Origin: Nitratireductor sp. XY-223
GTDB taxonomy: Bacteria > Pseudomonadota > Alphaproteobacteria > Rhizobiales > Rhizobiaceae
Assembly (NCBI RefSeq): GCF_004959855.1
Contig: NZ_SPNT01000006.1
Coordinates: 271,011-335,010 of the forward strand
DNA: 64,000 nt
Direction: 5' to 3'
Shown: positions 9,341 through 18,800 of the stretch, piece by piece
Numbering within the stretch: position 1 is the first letter of the stretch
How the letters are laid out: every line of letters starts with the position of its first letter
The notes under the pieces: generated by a model
Databases searched by the model: none
Told to the model about the DNA's origin: nothing
What the model saw: only the letters and a program-made list of their open reading frames with translations
Translations under genes and position numbers: made by a program

Positions 9341-10504
9341 CTATTTGACAATCAGATCCAGGCTGTGGGCTGAAAGCGCCGCCGGGTCCTCTTCTGTGGT
9401 CAAATAGGTGTGTCCGAGCGTCATGGCTGTGCCGGATTCAGAGTCCATAATAATCATATGCACAAACAATGACATATCCGCCCTGATGTTTTGTTCGTTT
9501 CCGGAAAAGAACATTTCGCGTTCCATCCAGCTTGGCGTGAAACGGGCGCCCAGTGAATAGCCGCACGCATTGAGCCGGTGCCGGGTCAGACCACGGTCCT
9601 CCATGACCTTCGCATGGGTAGCGAACACATCGCCGAAATTGTGGCCCGGACGCAGAACCTGTTCAATTTCCTCGAGCGCCTCGCGACAAACGTCATAGAG
9701 TTCGAGATGCCGTTCCGTCGGTTTTCCGATGATGACCGTGCGCATCATGGCGACATGGTAGTGCGCAAAGACACCGGCCCATTCCAGGGTGAGCTGGTCG
9801 TTTTCATCGAGCGTGCGGCGGCCGGACTTGTAGCGGCACAGCAGCGCGTCACGGCCCGAGCCGATGATGAACTCATTGCCGGGATAGTCGCCGCCTCCGG
9901 AAAAGACCGCGCCCTGCATGGCGGCCAGGATGTCGGCTTCGTCGGCACCGGGCTTTATCAGCGGCAGCGCCGCGTCCAGTGCCGCGTCGGCAAGGCCTGC
10001 TGCGGTCTTGATGTGATCGATTTCCGCCGGGCTCTTGATCAGCCGCAGCCGGGAAACCACACCGGATGCGTCAACCAGGTCGCCGAAGGACTGCAGCTGG
10101 TTGTCGAGCTTGCGGCCATTGGCGCCGGTCAGCCCGTGTGTGTCGTACTCCACGCCGATGCGACAGCCGAGCAGATCCATGTCGTTCAGAAGGTTTTTCA
10201 ACTCCATGGTCGGATCGGCATTGGCGCGGTCGGTCCAGACCGAGATGTTCTCGATGATCGATGTATGGCGCGCCTGGCGCAAATCGGCCGAACGGGTCAG
10301 CAAATGCATCGATCCGTCCGACTTAACAATCAATGTCTGGAAGAAACAGAAGCCGAACGTGTCGTATCCGGTCAGCCAATACATGCTTTCCTGGGCGAAA
10401 AGCAGCATGGCGTCGAGCTCGTTGTCCTGCATGGCGTCGAGTAGGCGGCGTTTTCGCCAGCGGAATTCTTCCATGTCAAAGTGCTGGGTCAATTCATCCT
10501 CCAT
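9341..10504 (-). CDS. M24 family creatinase/aminopeptidase P-like protein, metal ligands substituted
   Basis: Encodes 387 residues from the ATG at 10504. The N-terminal creatinase domain (about 1-150) and C-terminal pita-bread domain are both present. However, the positions that hold the metal-binding Asp residues in Xaa-Pro peptidases read LTLEWAG and HVAMMRT, and the usual His motif is replaced by a GYSLGARFTPSW segment. This resembles metal-independent creatinase/ectoine-hydrolase-like members rather than true aminopeptidases. The gene overlaps pgeF by 11 bases, suggesting coupled expression. Substrate unknown. Confidence 0.8.
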   Translation of the reverse strand: MEDELTQHFDMEEFRWRKRRLLDAMQDNELDAMLLFAQESMYWLTGYDTFGFCFFQTLIVKSDGSMHLLTRSADLRQARHTSIIENISVWTDRANADPTMELKNLLNDMDLLGCRIGVEYDTHGLTGANGRKLDNQLQSFGDLVDASGVVSRLRLIKSPAEIDHIKTAAGLADAALDAALPLIKPGADEADILAAMQGAVFSGGGDYPGNEFIIGSGRDALLCRYKSGRRTLDENDQLTLEWAGVFAHYHVAMMRTVIIGKPTERHLELYDVCREALEEIEQVLRPGHNFGDVFATHAKVMEDRGLTRHRLNACGYSLGARFTPSWMEREMFFSGNEQNIRADMSLFVHMIIMDSESGTAMTLGHTYLTTEEDPAALSAHSLDLIVK

Positions 10505-11294
10505 CGACAATGCCAATTGCTGAAATCTGGCGCCCGTAGTCGGGCTCGCCGCGGTGGGTGGTGCGGCGGAATGAAAAAAACATGCCCTCATCCGCATAGG
10601 TGCAGTGACCGCTCGGCTGCGCGGCAATTCCGGCCGCAGCCAGACGGTCGAGGATGAAGGACTGCAGGTCGAAAAAACTGTGGTTTTCTCGTGTCGAGGG
10701 AGTGAAATAAGCGCCGTTGTCCGTGTTTTCCCGAACGAAACGGTCGACGAATTCGGGGCCGACCTCGTAGTTCGGGCCGCTGATGCTCGGACCTATGCAG
10801 GCGGCGATGCGCTCGCGCCGGGCGCCGCATTGTTCCATTGCGGTAGCGGTGTTCTCGATGATCCCGTTGAAGGCGCCGCGCCAGCCGGCGTGGGCCGCGG
10901 CGACCACGCCCGCCTGCGGATCGGCCATCAGGACGGGACCGCAATCGGCGGTAAGAACGCCGACAAGGATGCCGGGAGCGGCCGTCACCATGGCGTCGGC
11001 TTTCGGCCGAGCGCCATCATAGGACTTGTCGACGATGACGACGTCGGATGAATGGACCTGGTGCGGCGTCGCCAGCCGCTCCGGCGGAAGCGGAAACCAG
11101 TTGCAGACACGGGTGCGGTTTTCCACAACATGGGCCCGTTCGTCGCCGGAACCCAGTCCGACATTCAGGCCCTCGTAGATGCCCCGGGATACGCCGCCGC
11201 GCCGCGTGAAAAACCCGTGGCGGATGTCTGTACCGGCACAGCTTTCGTCCAAAAGCGGGCTGGTGATCGGTTCGGGTCGCTCACGGTCGAGCAT
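10494..11294 (-). CDS. pgeF: Peptidoglycan editing factor PgeF (laccase-domain, YfiH family)
   Basis: Encodes 266 residues from the ATG at 11294, which has GAGG six bases upstream; a GTG four codons earlier is an alternative. The Cu/Zn-site motifs of the family are visible: TADCGPVLMAD and AAHAGWRGAFNGI in the middle, and SGHCTYADEG near the end. PgeF proteins hydrolyse mis-incorporated residues in peptidoglycan precursors and have been described as multicopper polyphenol oxidases. It follows midA and lgt on the minus strand, a conserved order in rhizobia. Confidence 0.93.
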   Translation of the reverse strand: MLDRERPEPITSPLLDESCAGTDIRHGFFTRRGGVSRGIYEGLNVGLGSGDERAHVVENRTRVCNWFPLPPERLATPHQVHSSDVVIVDKSYDGARPKADAMVTAAPGILVGVLTADCGPVLMADPQAGVVAAAHAGWRGAFNGIIENTATAMEQCGARRERIAACIGPSISGPNYEVGPEFVDRFVRENTDNGAYFTPSTRENHSFFDLQSFILDRLAAAGIAAQPSGHCTYADEGMFFSFRRTTHRGEPDYGRQISAIGIVDGG

Positions 11295-11372
11295 GGCGGG
11301 CCTCACGGCTTTTCATCCGGCGGGATGGTGATCAAACTGGACTTGTCTGTCAATCATAGGAATCGAGTGCTT

Positions 11373-12485
11373 TTAAGACAGGCCGCCGGACGGGCCGGCG
11401 AGGCTGTTGAAAGGTGCGATGGCGACGTCTGCGCCGCTTATGCACAACACTTTGAAAAGGTTACCCATCTGCCCCTGTCCCGTGCCGGCCAGACGTTCGA
11501 CCGAGCGGCGTATTTCCTGCTGAACGTCGGGGCTCTTGCCGGCACCGAGCGAACCGGCCCGTTCAAGCAGGCCGAGAGCCAGGAGGAAACCGCCCTGGTT
11601 CATGGGCGGCCAGACTTTAGCGCCCTCGGCGGCGGCGGCGGTGCCAAGGGCCTGGAAATCCACATGGCTTGTCAGGTCGCATTCTCCCGGCGCGTCGAGT
11701 ACGCCGGCATATTCCTGTTTTCTGACCGCCTGCAAGGTGTCGCCATAGCCGCTTTCCAGATGGCCGTAGTCGATAACGAGAGCGGTGCCATCGCAGCGTC
11801 TCAGGCGTGCGGCAATCTCGGCCATGACGGCTTCGCGCGCCGGTGCGATCTCGAATATGTCGCCGGCAACGGCGTGCCCCGGCAGCGTGTCGCGATCGAT
11901 GGTCGCGGCGCCTGCGCAAAAGGCGAGGGCACCGTCGTCGCCGACGGTGACGAGCCGTTCGCGGAAGCCGTCCTCAGTGTTGACAAACTGGCGGATCGGC
12001 AGTGCGTCGAACAGCTCGTTGCAGAAAAGCAGCGTAAAGCCATCCGCGACATCCGTGACCGCGGTATGCCAGTGGCACTTGATTTGAGCGCCGGCCAGCG
12101 TCTCGCGCTGGATTGCCTCAAGCTTCTCGCTGGTCTCGACGAGGTGCGCGGTGGCCGACTGCGCCAGTTCCGGTGCAAGCCTGTCGATGACGCGCTGGGC
12201 GTCGGCCATCAGTGTTCCGCGTCCGGGGCCGATTTCGACGAGGCGGGTCCCGGCCGGCCGGCCGTGCGCCTTCCAGGCCTCAATCAGGAAAATGCCGATC
12301 AGTTCGCCGAACAGCTGGCTGATCTCCGGCGCCGTGGTGAAATCGCCGGCGGCTCCGAAGGGATCGCGGGTCCGGTAGTAGCCGAATTCGGGATCGCCGA
12401 GACAGGCGGAAAAGTAGTCCGCGACGCTGATCGGACCGGCGGCCGCGATCATGCGTCGCAGTTTCTTTGCAAGCGGTGTCGTCAA
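11373..12485 (-). CDS. Class I SAM-dependent methyltransferase, MidA/NDUFAF7 family
   Basis: Encodes 370 residues. The family-defining N-terminus ([21 protein letters not shown]) is followed by the SAM motif [15 protein letters not shown] at about residue 82 and [14 protein letters not shown]. The mitochondrial homologue NDUFAF7/MidA methylates an arginine of complex I subunit NDUFS2; the bacterial substrate is not established. Its start overlaps the lgt stop by four bases, indicating coupling. Confidence 0.92.
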   Translation of the reverse strand: MTTPLAKKLRRMIAAAGPISVADYFSACLGDPEFGYYRTRDPFGAAGDFTTAPEISQLFGELIGIFLIEAWKAHGRPAGTRLVEIGPGRGTLMADAQRVIDRLAPELAQSATAHLVETSEKLEAIQRETLAGAQIKCHWHTAVTDVADGFTLLFCNELFDALPIRQFVNTEDGFRERLVTVGDDGALAFCAGAATIDRDTLPGHAVAGDIFEIAPAREAVMAEIAARLRRCDGTALVIDYGHLESGYGDTLQAVRKQEYAGVLDAPGECDLTSHVDFQALGTAAAAEGAKVWPPMNQGGFLLALGLLERAGSLGAGKSPDVQQEIRRSVERLAGTGQGQMGNLFKVLCISGADVAIAPFNSLAGPSGGLS

Positions 12486-13342
12486 TGGCCGCTACCGCTG
12501 TCGCGAACGGGAGTCGCTTGCGCCGGCGGTTTCGCATAGGCCATGGCGATGAGGCCGACCGCAATCATGGGAACCGACAGGATCATGCCCATCGTCAGCC
12601 ACCCTCCGAACAGGTAGCCGATATGGGCGTCCGGCTCGCGGAAGAATTCGACAAGGATGCGGGATGCGCCGTAGCCAAGCAGAAATGCGCCGCCGACATA
12701 GCGCGGGCGCTTGAGCTTGCCGAAGCGGAACATCAGCAGGAAGAGCGCGAAGAACAGCACCGGGCCCTCGAGCACCGCCTCGTAGAGCTGGCTCGGATGC
12801 CGCGGATCGGGACCGCCGGTGGGAAAAACGACCGCCCAGGGAACGTCGCTGACCCGGCCCCAGAGCTCCCCGTTGACGAAATTCGCCAGGCGCCCGAGGA
12901 ACAGCCCGATCGGCGCCGAGGCGGCGATGACATCGAACAGGCTCCAGACCGATATGCCCCGGTTGCGGGCGAACAGGATCATGGCGATGATCGTGCCCAG
13001 GAGCCCGCCATGGAAGGACATGCCTCCCTTCCAGATCTCGAACATGCGCAACGGGTTCTGCAAGAACGCGGCGAAATCGTAGAAAAATATGTAGCCGAGC
13101 CGGCCGCCGAGGACGATGCCGACCGCCGCCCAGATCAGGAAGTCGTCAATGTCGGCGACGCGCATGGCCGGCTGCCCGTTGAACCAGAGCCTGTCGGCGC
13201 CGGCCAGCGTCCGCGCGTAGCGCCAGCCCAGCAATATGCCCACAACATAGGCAAGGCCGTACCAGTGAACGGCCAACGGGCCGATGGAAAACAGCACCGG
13301 GTCTATATCGGGAAACGGTAGTGCGGCGTGGACTGGGTTCAT
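12482..13342 (-). CDS. lgt: Prolipoprotein diacylglyceryl transferase
   Basis: Encodes 286 residues with seven hydrophobic segments. Lgt transfers diacylglycerol from phosphatidylglycerol to the lipobox Cys of preprolipoproteins in the inner membrane. The essential His lies in [11 protein letters not shown], and the Lgt signature appears as [18 protein letters not shown] around residues 140-160. It heads the minus-strand lgt-midA-pgeF-M24 cluster; the four-base ATGA overlap with midA suggests translational coupling. Confidence 0.97.
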   Translation of the reverse strand: MNPVHAALPFPDIDPVLFSIGPLAVHWYGLAYVVGILLGWRYARTLAGADRLWFNGQPAMRVADIDDFLIWAAVGIVLGGRLGYIFFYDFAAFLQNPLRMFEIWKGGMSFHGGLLGTIIAMILFARNRGISVWSLFDVIAASAPIGLFLGRLANFVNGELWGRVSDVPWAVVFPTGGPDPRHPSQLYEAVLEGPVLFFALFLLMFRFGKLKRPRYVGGAFLLGYGASRILVEFFREPDAHIGYLFGGWLTMGMILSVPMIAVGLIAMAYAKPPAQATPVRDSGSGH

Positions 13343-13481
13343 GACGGATCCAAAACTGTGTGCGGACGGGCCGGAACATGCCGGTGGCCGCTCCTGCGGT
13401 CAAGGGTTGCGTCGCCCGGCTCGAATCCTTAACTCACTACAATGAAGGATGTTGCGTTACCAGCAAAAGCGAGACAGCAAG

Positions 13482-13796
13482 ATGACCACAGGCCCCAATC
13501 GAATTCTTGATGACTTTGCCAGGCTCATGACGGATGCGGCGGGCGCCGCCCAGGGCCTGCGCGACGAGGTCGAGACGGCGTTGCGCGCCCAGGCCGAAAG
13601 GGTGCTAAACAACATGGATGTCGTCCAGCGCGAGGAATTCGAAGCCGTGCGGGAAATGGCAGCCCGCGCGCGCGACGAGAACGAGGCGCTTTCGGCACGG
13701 ATCGACGCCCTTGAAAAACGCGTGGCCGAACTCGGGGGAACCGCGAAACCCAAGCCGACACGCAAAAAAAGCTCCGGCGCCGGCAAAGCTTCGTAA
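13482..13796 (+). CDS. ubiK: Accessory factor UbiK family protein (BMFP, YqiC-like)
   Basis: Encodes 104 residues from the ATG at 13482. An N-terminal amphipathic stretch (NRILDDFARLMTDAAGAAQG) is followed by a long coiled coil (residues about 25-85, LEKRVAEL heptads) and a basic Lys/Pro tail. This is the BMFP/UbiK layout; UbiK supports ubiquinone biosynthesis under aerobic conditions in Enterobacteria, and the alphaproteobacterial members are assumed to be similar. Divergent from lgt. Confidence 0.85.
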   Translation: MTTGPNRILDDFARLMTDAAGAAQGLRDEVETALRAQAERVLNNMDVVQREEFEAVREMAARARDENEALSARIDALEKRVAELGGTAKPKPTRKKSSGAGKAS

Positions 13797-13797
13797 C

Positions 13798-13824
13798 TTT
13801 TTTGCCGTAGCCGGCCGCAAAAAA
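13798..13824 (+). terminator. Possible terminator after ubiK
   Basis: TTTTTTGC (13798-13805) and GCAAAAAA (13817-13824) are inverted around an 11-base GC-rich centre immediately after the ubiK stop. The stem base is A/T, so it could work in either direction, but the core pairing is weak. Confidence 0.35.
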
Positions 13825-14123
13825 GCCCGATCCGAAAAAACCTTTGCCCAGAATCCCTTAGACTCGGGTTCTGCGGAAATGATTCACCGCGTATCCACAT
13901 CGGAATTCAATGCGCCGCCAATTAAGGGGTGGCGCTGTGACTCTGCCGTTATACACTGATTTTAAAAGATGATTCGAAGCGGAATTTGACTGCCTTAGTG
14001 GGCGAGTAGCAGGCGGTCGGTTTTTAGTTTGTAGAGTGCGTGAGTTGTTTCCGGGTTCAGCGTGGGCGCGGCGAGGATTTATTGCGCCTGTGAACATTGA
14101 GATTCGGGGAGAATAGGTGCGGC
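13825..14123. other. Intergenic region, no gene seen
   Basis: Together with the preceding hairpin this leaves about 330 bases between ubiK and ybjN. It is moderately AT-rich and should hold the ybjN promoter. I see no convincing ORF, tRNA or repeat in it. Confidence 0.5.
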
Positions 14124-14624
14124 ATGAGCCTTATTGAATTTGAATATGAACGCGAGCTCAATCCTGTCGACATGATTGAGTACGTCGCGGCCAACAACGA
14201 CTGGTCTTTCGAACGGTCGGGCGAAGACGAGATCGCCATGACCGTGGAGGGGCGCTGGTCGGAATACCACGTTTCCTTTTCCTGGATGGAGGATTTCGAG
14301 GCCCTCCATCTGGCGTGTGCGTTCGACATCAAGGTACCGGAGAACCGGGTCAGCGAAGTGGTCACGCTTCTGCACCTGCTCAACGGGCAGATCCTGATGG
14401 GTCATTTCGACTTCTGGCAGCAGGAGGACGTGGTTATCTTCCGGCAATCGCTGCTCTTGTCGGGTGGCGCCGAGCCCACCAACCAGCAGGTCGAGGTGCT
14501 GTTGTCGAGTGCGCTGGAAACCTGCGAATTGTACTTTCAGGCCTTTCAGTTTGTGATCTGGTCAGGTATGGACGCCAAAAGCGCCACCGAAACGGTTCTT
14601 TTCGAGACCGTCGGAGAGGCCTGA
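14124..14624 (+). CDS. YbjN domain-containing protein
   Basis: Encodes 166 residues. The ATG at 14124 is chosen because the domain begins right after it (MSLIEFEYERELNPVDMIE). The alpha/beta YbjN fold is suggested by EGRWSEYHVSFSWMEDFEALHLACAFD, HLLNGQILMGHFDFW and the C-terminal helix CELYFQAFQFVIWSG. YbjN proteins resemble type III secretion chaperones in fold; E. coli YbjN affects motility and stress. In Hyphomicrobiales it is commonly followed by proC, as here. Confidence 0.9.
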   Translation: MSLIEFEYERELNPVDMIEYVAANNDWSFERSGEDEIAMTVEGRWSEYHVSFSWMEDFEALHLACAFDIKVPENRVSEVVTLLHLLNGQILMGHFDFWQQEDVVIFRQSLLLSGGAEPTNQQVEVLLSSALETCELYFQAFQFVIWSGMDAKSATETVLFETVGEA

Positions 14625-14652
14625 CAGACACAGACCAGGGAGGTCCGATATC

Positions 14653-15468
14653 ATGACATCCGGTCCCGTCGTCCTTGTGGGCGCCGGCAACATGGGTGGT
14701 GCGATGATGCGCGGATGGCTCGCGTCCGGAATTGAACCGGGCGCGATCATCGTTGTCGATCCGTCGCCCCCGCCGGCGATGATCGAACTCCTGAATTCGG
14801 AAGGGATCCGCCACTGCCCGGCGGTCCCGGAAGACGTCACGGCCGGAGCGCTGATTGTCGCGGTCAAGCCGCAGTTGATGGGCGTCGTCCTGCCGGGGCT
14901 GAAACCGCTTATCGGGCCGGACACCGTTTGCGTCTCCATCGCCGCCGGAACGAAGATCGGGACGATGACCCGTCATCTCGGCGATGTCGCGGTGGTGCGG
15001 TCGATGCCGAACATGGCGGCGATGATCGGCCGCGGGATCACCGCTGCGGTGGCCAATGAAAAGGTCAGCGACGAACAGCGGTCGTCCGCACACGCGCTGC
15101 TTCTCGTTACGGGACCGGTCGAATGGGTCGAGACCGAGGACCAGATCGACGCCGTGACGGCCCTCTCGGGCAGTGGCCCGGCCTATATCTTTCACCTTGT
15201 CGAATGCATGGCGGAGGCCGGCCGCAAGGCCGGTCTTGACGCTGATGTGGCGATGCGACTGGCACGCGCGACCGTCGCCGGCGCCGGCGAATTGCTGCAT
15301 CAATCGGATGACGATGCCGCCGCCCTGCGAAAGAGCGTCACGTCCCCCGGCGGCACGACCGCCGCGGCGCTCGATGTTTTGATGCGCGAGGACGGGCTGC
15401 AGGCGCTGTTCGACGAGGCAATCGCGGCGGCAAAGAAACGCGCCCATGAACTGGCGGAACACGGGTGA
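14653..15468 (+). CDS. proC: Pyrroline-5-carboxylate reductase
   Basis: Encodes 271 residues. It reduces 1-pyrroline-5-carboxylate to proline with NAD(P)H. The dinucleotide-binding loop VGAGNMGGAMMRGWL is at residues 7-21, and the C-terminal dimer/active-site signature LSGSGPAYIF plus LRKSVTSPGGTTAAAL is intact. It is 28 bases from ybjN and three bases before csaA, so a ybjN-proC-csaA operon is likely. Confidence 0.96.
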   Translation: MTSGPVVLVGAGNMGGAMMRGWLASGIEPGAIIVVDPSPPPAMIELLNSEGIRHCPAVPEDVTAGALIVAVKPQLMGVVLPGLKPLIGPDTVCVSIAAGTKIGTMTRHLGDVAVVRSMPNMAAMIGRGITAAVANEKVSDEQRSSAHALLLVTGPVEWVETEDQIDAVTALSGSGPAYIFHLVECMAEAGRKAGLDADVAMRLARATVAGAGELLHQSDDDAAALRKSVTSPGGTTAAALDVLMREDGLQALFDEAIAAAKKRAHELAEHG

Positions 15469-15471
15469 AAC

Positions 15472-15813
15472 ATGGCTGACCAAATCGCATGGTCGGACTT
15501 CGAGAAGGTCGATATTCGCGTCGGCACCATTGTCGAGGCCGAGCCTTTTCCGGAAGCGCGAAAACCGGCGATCAAGCTGAAGGTCGATTTCGGGCCGGAC
15601 CTAGGCGTGCGCAAGTCGTCGGCGCAGATAACGAAGCACTACGCGCCGCAGGAGCTGGTCGGCCGCCAGGTGATGGCGGTGGTCAATTTCCCGCCGCGGC
15701 AGATCGGACCGGTCATGTCCGAGGTGCTGGTGCTCGGCTTTCCCGACGATGAGGGGGAGGTGGTGCTCGCCGCTATCGACAAGAAAGTGCCTGACGGCGG
15801 AAGGCTGTACTAG
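15472..15813 (+). CDS. csaA: tRNA-binding protein CsaA-like
   Basis: Encodes 113 residues forming a single OB-fold tRNA-binding domain related to the C-terminal domain of methionyl-tRNA synthetase. DIRVGTIVEAEPFPEARKP, a KVDFG strand and VVNFPPRQIGPVMSEVLVLG match the CsaA family, which has tRNA-binding and proposed export-chaperone roles. It ends overlapping the convergent histidine kinase by four bases. Confidence 0.92.
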   Translation: MADQIAWSDFEKVDIRVGTIVEAEPFPEARKPAIKLKVDFGPDLGVRKSSAQITKHYAPQELVGRQVMAVVNFPPRQIGPVMSEVLVLGFPDDEGEVVLAAIDKKVPDGGRLY

Positions 15814-17192
15814 GCCGGTACCCGCACGACCGCTCGCAGACCGCCCATCGGGCTGTCGGCAAGCGAGATGTCGCCGCCGTGGCTGCGGGCGATGTCGAGC
15901 GCGATGGAAAGGCCGAGGCCAGTGCCGCCCTTGTCCTGGTTGCGGGATTCGTCGAGACGGAAGAACGGCTTGAAGACATCTTCGCGCAGTTCGGGCGCAA
16001 TGCCGGGGCCGTCGTCGTCGATCGTTATCGTCAGCCATCCGGTCCGCACCGTCGCCTCGACTGCGACGGTCTGCGCATGCCGGCAGGCATTGGACACAAG
16101 GTTGATGACGAGGCGCGAGAAGGCGTTCGGCCGGACCTTGATGAGCGGCAGTCCGTTGAGCTTGCAGGTCAGGTTGCGCCCGTGCACCTGCGCGTGCTCG
16201 TTCAGCTTGTCGAAAAGCTTGTTGAGATCGAGTTCTCCGACATCTTCCTGGGCTTCGCCGCGCGCAAAGGAGAGGTATCCCTCAAGCATCGACTGCATGT
16301 CGTCGATATCGTCGTTGAGGCGGGTGGTCTCGGCCTCGTCTCCAACAAGGGCGAGCTGCAGCCGGAAGCGCGTCAGAATCGTGCGGAGATCGTGGCTGAC
16401 ACCGGTCAGCATGGCCGTGCGCTGCTCGATCTGCCGCTCGATGCGTTCGCGCATCCGGATGAAGGCGAGTCCGGCGCGCCGGATCTCGTCGGCACCGCGC
16501 GGGCGGAAATCCTCCGGCATCCTCTGGCCCTTGCCGAAACTCTCGGCGGCATCGGCGAGGCTGAGGATCGGCCGGATCTGGCCGCGCAGGAAAAGGATCG
16601 CGATGATCAGGAGCACCAGGGACGTTCCGACCATCCATAAAAGGAATATGTGCGTGTTGGAGGCGTAAGCCTGGCTGCGGCGCGCAAAGACGCGCAGCAC
16701 CTTGTCGTCCAGCAGGATGCGGATCTCGACAAGGTTGGAATCGCCGACCGTGTCGATCCAGAACGGACGCCGGATCTGGCGGGTGATCTCCTCGCTGAGG
16801 ATCGAGTCCAGGATCGAGAAGAAGGGCTTGGAACGCGGCGGCGGCAATGTACCGTCCGGCTCGATGGCGATGTTCAGCTCCAGGCGGTCGCGCGCCATGC
16901 GGGTGATTTCGTCGTAGTTTGCGTCCTGGGGGTAGGTCTCGATGACGTCTATAATGGCGGCGATGTCCCTGGTGACGGCTGTCGACAGGCGCTGGGTCAC
17001 CGTCTGCCAGTGGCGCTCCATGAAGACGAACGCGATCACCGACTGCAGGATGACCATCGGCAGGATGATGATCAGCAGCGTGCGGCCGTAGAGCCCTGTC
17101 GGGATACGGCGCGTGAACCAGCGCGTAAAGCGCCGGTAGCCCTTCGGCGGATACCGCTCGTGCTCACGCCTTATGGAGTCAATGGTCGTCAT
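15810..17192 (-). CDS. Sensor histidine kinase, EnvZ-like (partner of OmpR-type regulator)
   Basis: Encodes 460 residues. A membrane helix at about 36-57 and another at about 183-203 flank a periplasmic domain of roughly 125 residues. A HAMP linker follows, then the H-box GVSHDLRTILTRFRLQL with phospho-acceptor His267, and an HATPase domain with N-box NLVSNACRHA, DDGPGI and GTGLGLSIA. The kinase lies downstream of the response regulator on the same strand with a 171-base gap. The input signal is unknown. Confidence 0.92.
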   Translation of the reverse strand: MTTIDSIRREHERYPPKGYRRFTRWFTRRIPTGLYGRTLLIIILPMVILQSVIAFVFMERHWQTVTQRLSTAVTRDIAAIIDVIETYPQDANYDEITRMARDRLELNIAIEPDGTLPPPRSKPFFSILDSILSEEITRQIRRPFWIDTVGDSNLVEIRILLDDKVLRVFARRSQAYASNTHIFLLWMVGTSLVLLIIAILFLRGQIRPILSLADAAESFGKGQRMPEDFRPRGADEIRRAGLAFIRMRERIERQIEQRTAMLTGVSHDLRTILTRFRLQLALVGDEAETTRLNDDIDDMQSMLEGYLSFARGEAQEDVGELDLNKLFDKLNEHAQVHGRNLTCKLNGLPLIKVRPNAFSRLVINLVSNACRHAQTVAVEATVRTGWLTITIDDDGPGIAPELREDVFKPFFRLDESRNQDKGGTGLGLSIALDIARSHGGDISLADSPMGGLRAVVRVPA

Positions 17193-17363
17193 CTGGCATT
17201 CCCGTTCACGGCCATCGAGGCACCCCGAAGGGCACCCGGCGGTCCGCGTGCGACCATCTTATAGCAGGGAAACGGGAATTCGACCCGTCAATTGCAGGAT
17301 AAATCCCTGTCCGGTCAGGTAAAAACGTCGCGGCGAAGAAGTTCCGTTCGCAACGGGCCGGCG

Positions 17364-18062
17364 CTATTCGACGCTCAGTCGGTAGCCGATGCCGCGCACC
17401 GTTTGCAGCCACATTGGATTGGCCGGATCTTCCTCGATCTTGCGCCGCAGCCGGTTGATCTGGACGTCGATCGTGCGCTCGCCGATGTCGATGTCCTGGC
17501 CGACCAGTTCGTGCCTCGGTATCGTCTCGCCAGGGCGCTGCGCGAACTGCACCATGATTTCCTGCTCGCGGTCGGTCAGCCGCACCACCTCCGCGCCCTT
17601 CTTGAGCTCGCGCCGGGCGAGCCCGAATGTGTAGGGCCCGAACACGATCTGCTCGATCTGCGGGATTTCCAGCGGTCCGCCGCGTTTGAGGATGTTGTTG
17701 ATGCGCAGGACAAGCTCGCGCGGATCGAAGGGCTTGGAAAGATAGTCGTCGGCACCGGCCTCAAGTCCCTCGAGGCGGCTGTTTATCTCGGCAAGCGCCG
17801 TCAGCATCAGGATGGGAACGTCGCGCAGCTCGCGCAGCCATTTGGTCAGCGCGACACCGGTTTCGCCCGGCATCATGACGTCGACCACCAGAAGGTCGAA
17901 TTCCAGACCGTTGAGCTTGCGCCGGGCCTCGGCGGCGTCGGCGGCGGTCGTCACCCGGAAGCCCTGATCGCTCAAGTAACGGTTCAGCAGGTCGCGAATG
18001 CGCGTATCATCATCAACGACGAGCAGATGCGCAGCATTGTCGGATAGCATTTCTGCCGGCAT
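17364..18062 (-). CDS. OmpR/PhoB-family response regulator, PetR-like
   Basis: Encodes 232 residues. The receiver domain has the acidic pair at D17-D18, phospho-acceptor D61 (LLVVDVMMPG), T/A switch LTALAE and K111-region LSKPFDPREL. The winged-helix effector domain spans about 135-232 and ends TVRGIGYRLSVE. The MarR gene directly upstream and the ilvE gene beyond recall the petP-petR locus first described in Rhodobacter. In-frame ATG at codon 5 is an alternative start. Confidence 0.92.
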   Translation of the reverse strand: MPAEMLSDNAAHLLVVDDDTRIRDLLNRYLSDQGFRVTTAADAAEARRKLNGLEFDLLVVDVMMPGETGVALTKWLRELRDVPILMLTALAEINSRLEGLEAGADDYLSKPFDPRELVLRINNILKRGGPLEIPQIEQIVFGPYTFGLARRELKKGAEVVRLTDREQEIMVQFAQRPGETIPRHELVGQDIDIGERTIDVQINRLRRKIEEDPANPMWLQTVRGIGYRLSVE

Positions 18063-18100
18063 GCCGCCTCCTTATGCAATTCTCCAAAAGCCCTTACGCA

Positions 18101-18583
18101 TCAATCCCGATTAACCATTCCCTGAAGGAACTGCCTGATCAGTTTTTGCCCCTCGGAATCGATACCCCTTAGTGCTTCGGTTATGCGGCGAGACTGTGGC
18201 CGCGCCAGCTCCAGCGCCAATTCCCGGCCCTTGCTGGTCGGATAAAGCCGCCTTTGCCGGCGATCGTTGGGGCCTTCAACCTGGTGTATGTAGCCGGAAT
18301 CGATCAACTGTTTCAGGACCCTGGCAAGGCTCTGCTTGGTAATCCTGAGGGTGTCGAGCAGGTCCGCGACCGTCATTCCGGGCTGCCGGTTGACGAAATG
18401 GACGACCCGGTGGTGCGCCCGGCCGAAACCGAAACGTGCCAGTATGGCATCGGGATCGGAGGTGAAATCGCGATAGGCGAAGTACAGCATCTCGATGATG
18501 TCGAAATCGATGCCATCGCTTTCCGACATGGGGCCCGTGATCGTGTCGGAATCGGGTATTTTTCGTGCCCTTTCGGACGCCAT
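18101..18583 (-). CDS. MarR family transcriptional regulator, PetP-like
   Basis: Encodes 160 residues from the ATG at 18583, preceded by AAGGGA; a longer frame to 18622 has no ribosome site. The winged helix is clear: MTVADLLDTLRITKQSLARVLKQLID, then the wing GPNDRRQRRLYPTSKG, with the DxR-type wing motif. It sits 38 bases before the response regulator and is probably co-transcribed. A palindrome overlaps its likely promoter, suggesting autoregulation. Confidence 0.9.
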   Translation of the reverse strand: MASERARKIPDSDTITGPMSESDGIDFDIIEMLYFAYRDFTSDPDAILARFGFGRAHHRVVHFVNRQPGMTVADLLDTLRITKQSLARVLKQLIDSGYIHQVEGPNDRRQRRLYPTSKGRELALELARPQSRRITEALRGIDSEGQKLIRQFLQGMVNRD

Positions 18584-18603
18584 TGCGATATTCCCTTTCA
18601 AAT

Positions 18604-18622
18604 ATGTCAGCCTTGTTGACAT
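18604..18622 (-). promoter_or_regulatory. Candidate MarR autoregulatory operator
   Basis: ATGTCA (18604-18609) and TGACAT (18617-18622) form a perfect inverted repeat with a 7-base spacer, 20-40 bases upstream of the MarR start. On the minus strand a possible -35 TTGAGG and -10 TTATGT with 17-base spacing place the repeat over the -10/+1 region. A MarR dimer would fit such a site; this is inferred. Confidence 0.45.
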
Positions 18623-18800
18623 AAATTGATGCTATTGATAGCCTCAATCCGCGTCAAGGATGTAAAACCCCCTAATTGACACGGTATTGGCGTTTTGACC
18701 GCGGTTTACCGCCCGGCGCTCAATTTCCGGAATTTATCGGGCTTTTCTCATATCCGGCGAATACAACTCGAATGAAGCGCGACGCGCTGGAGGTAACGCA

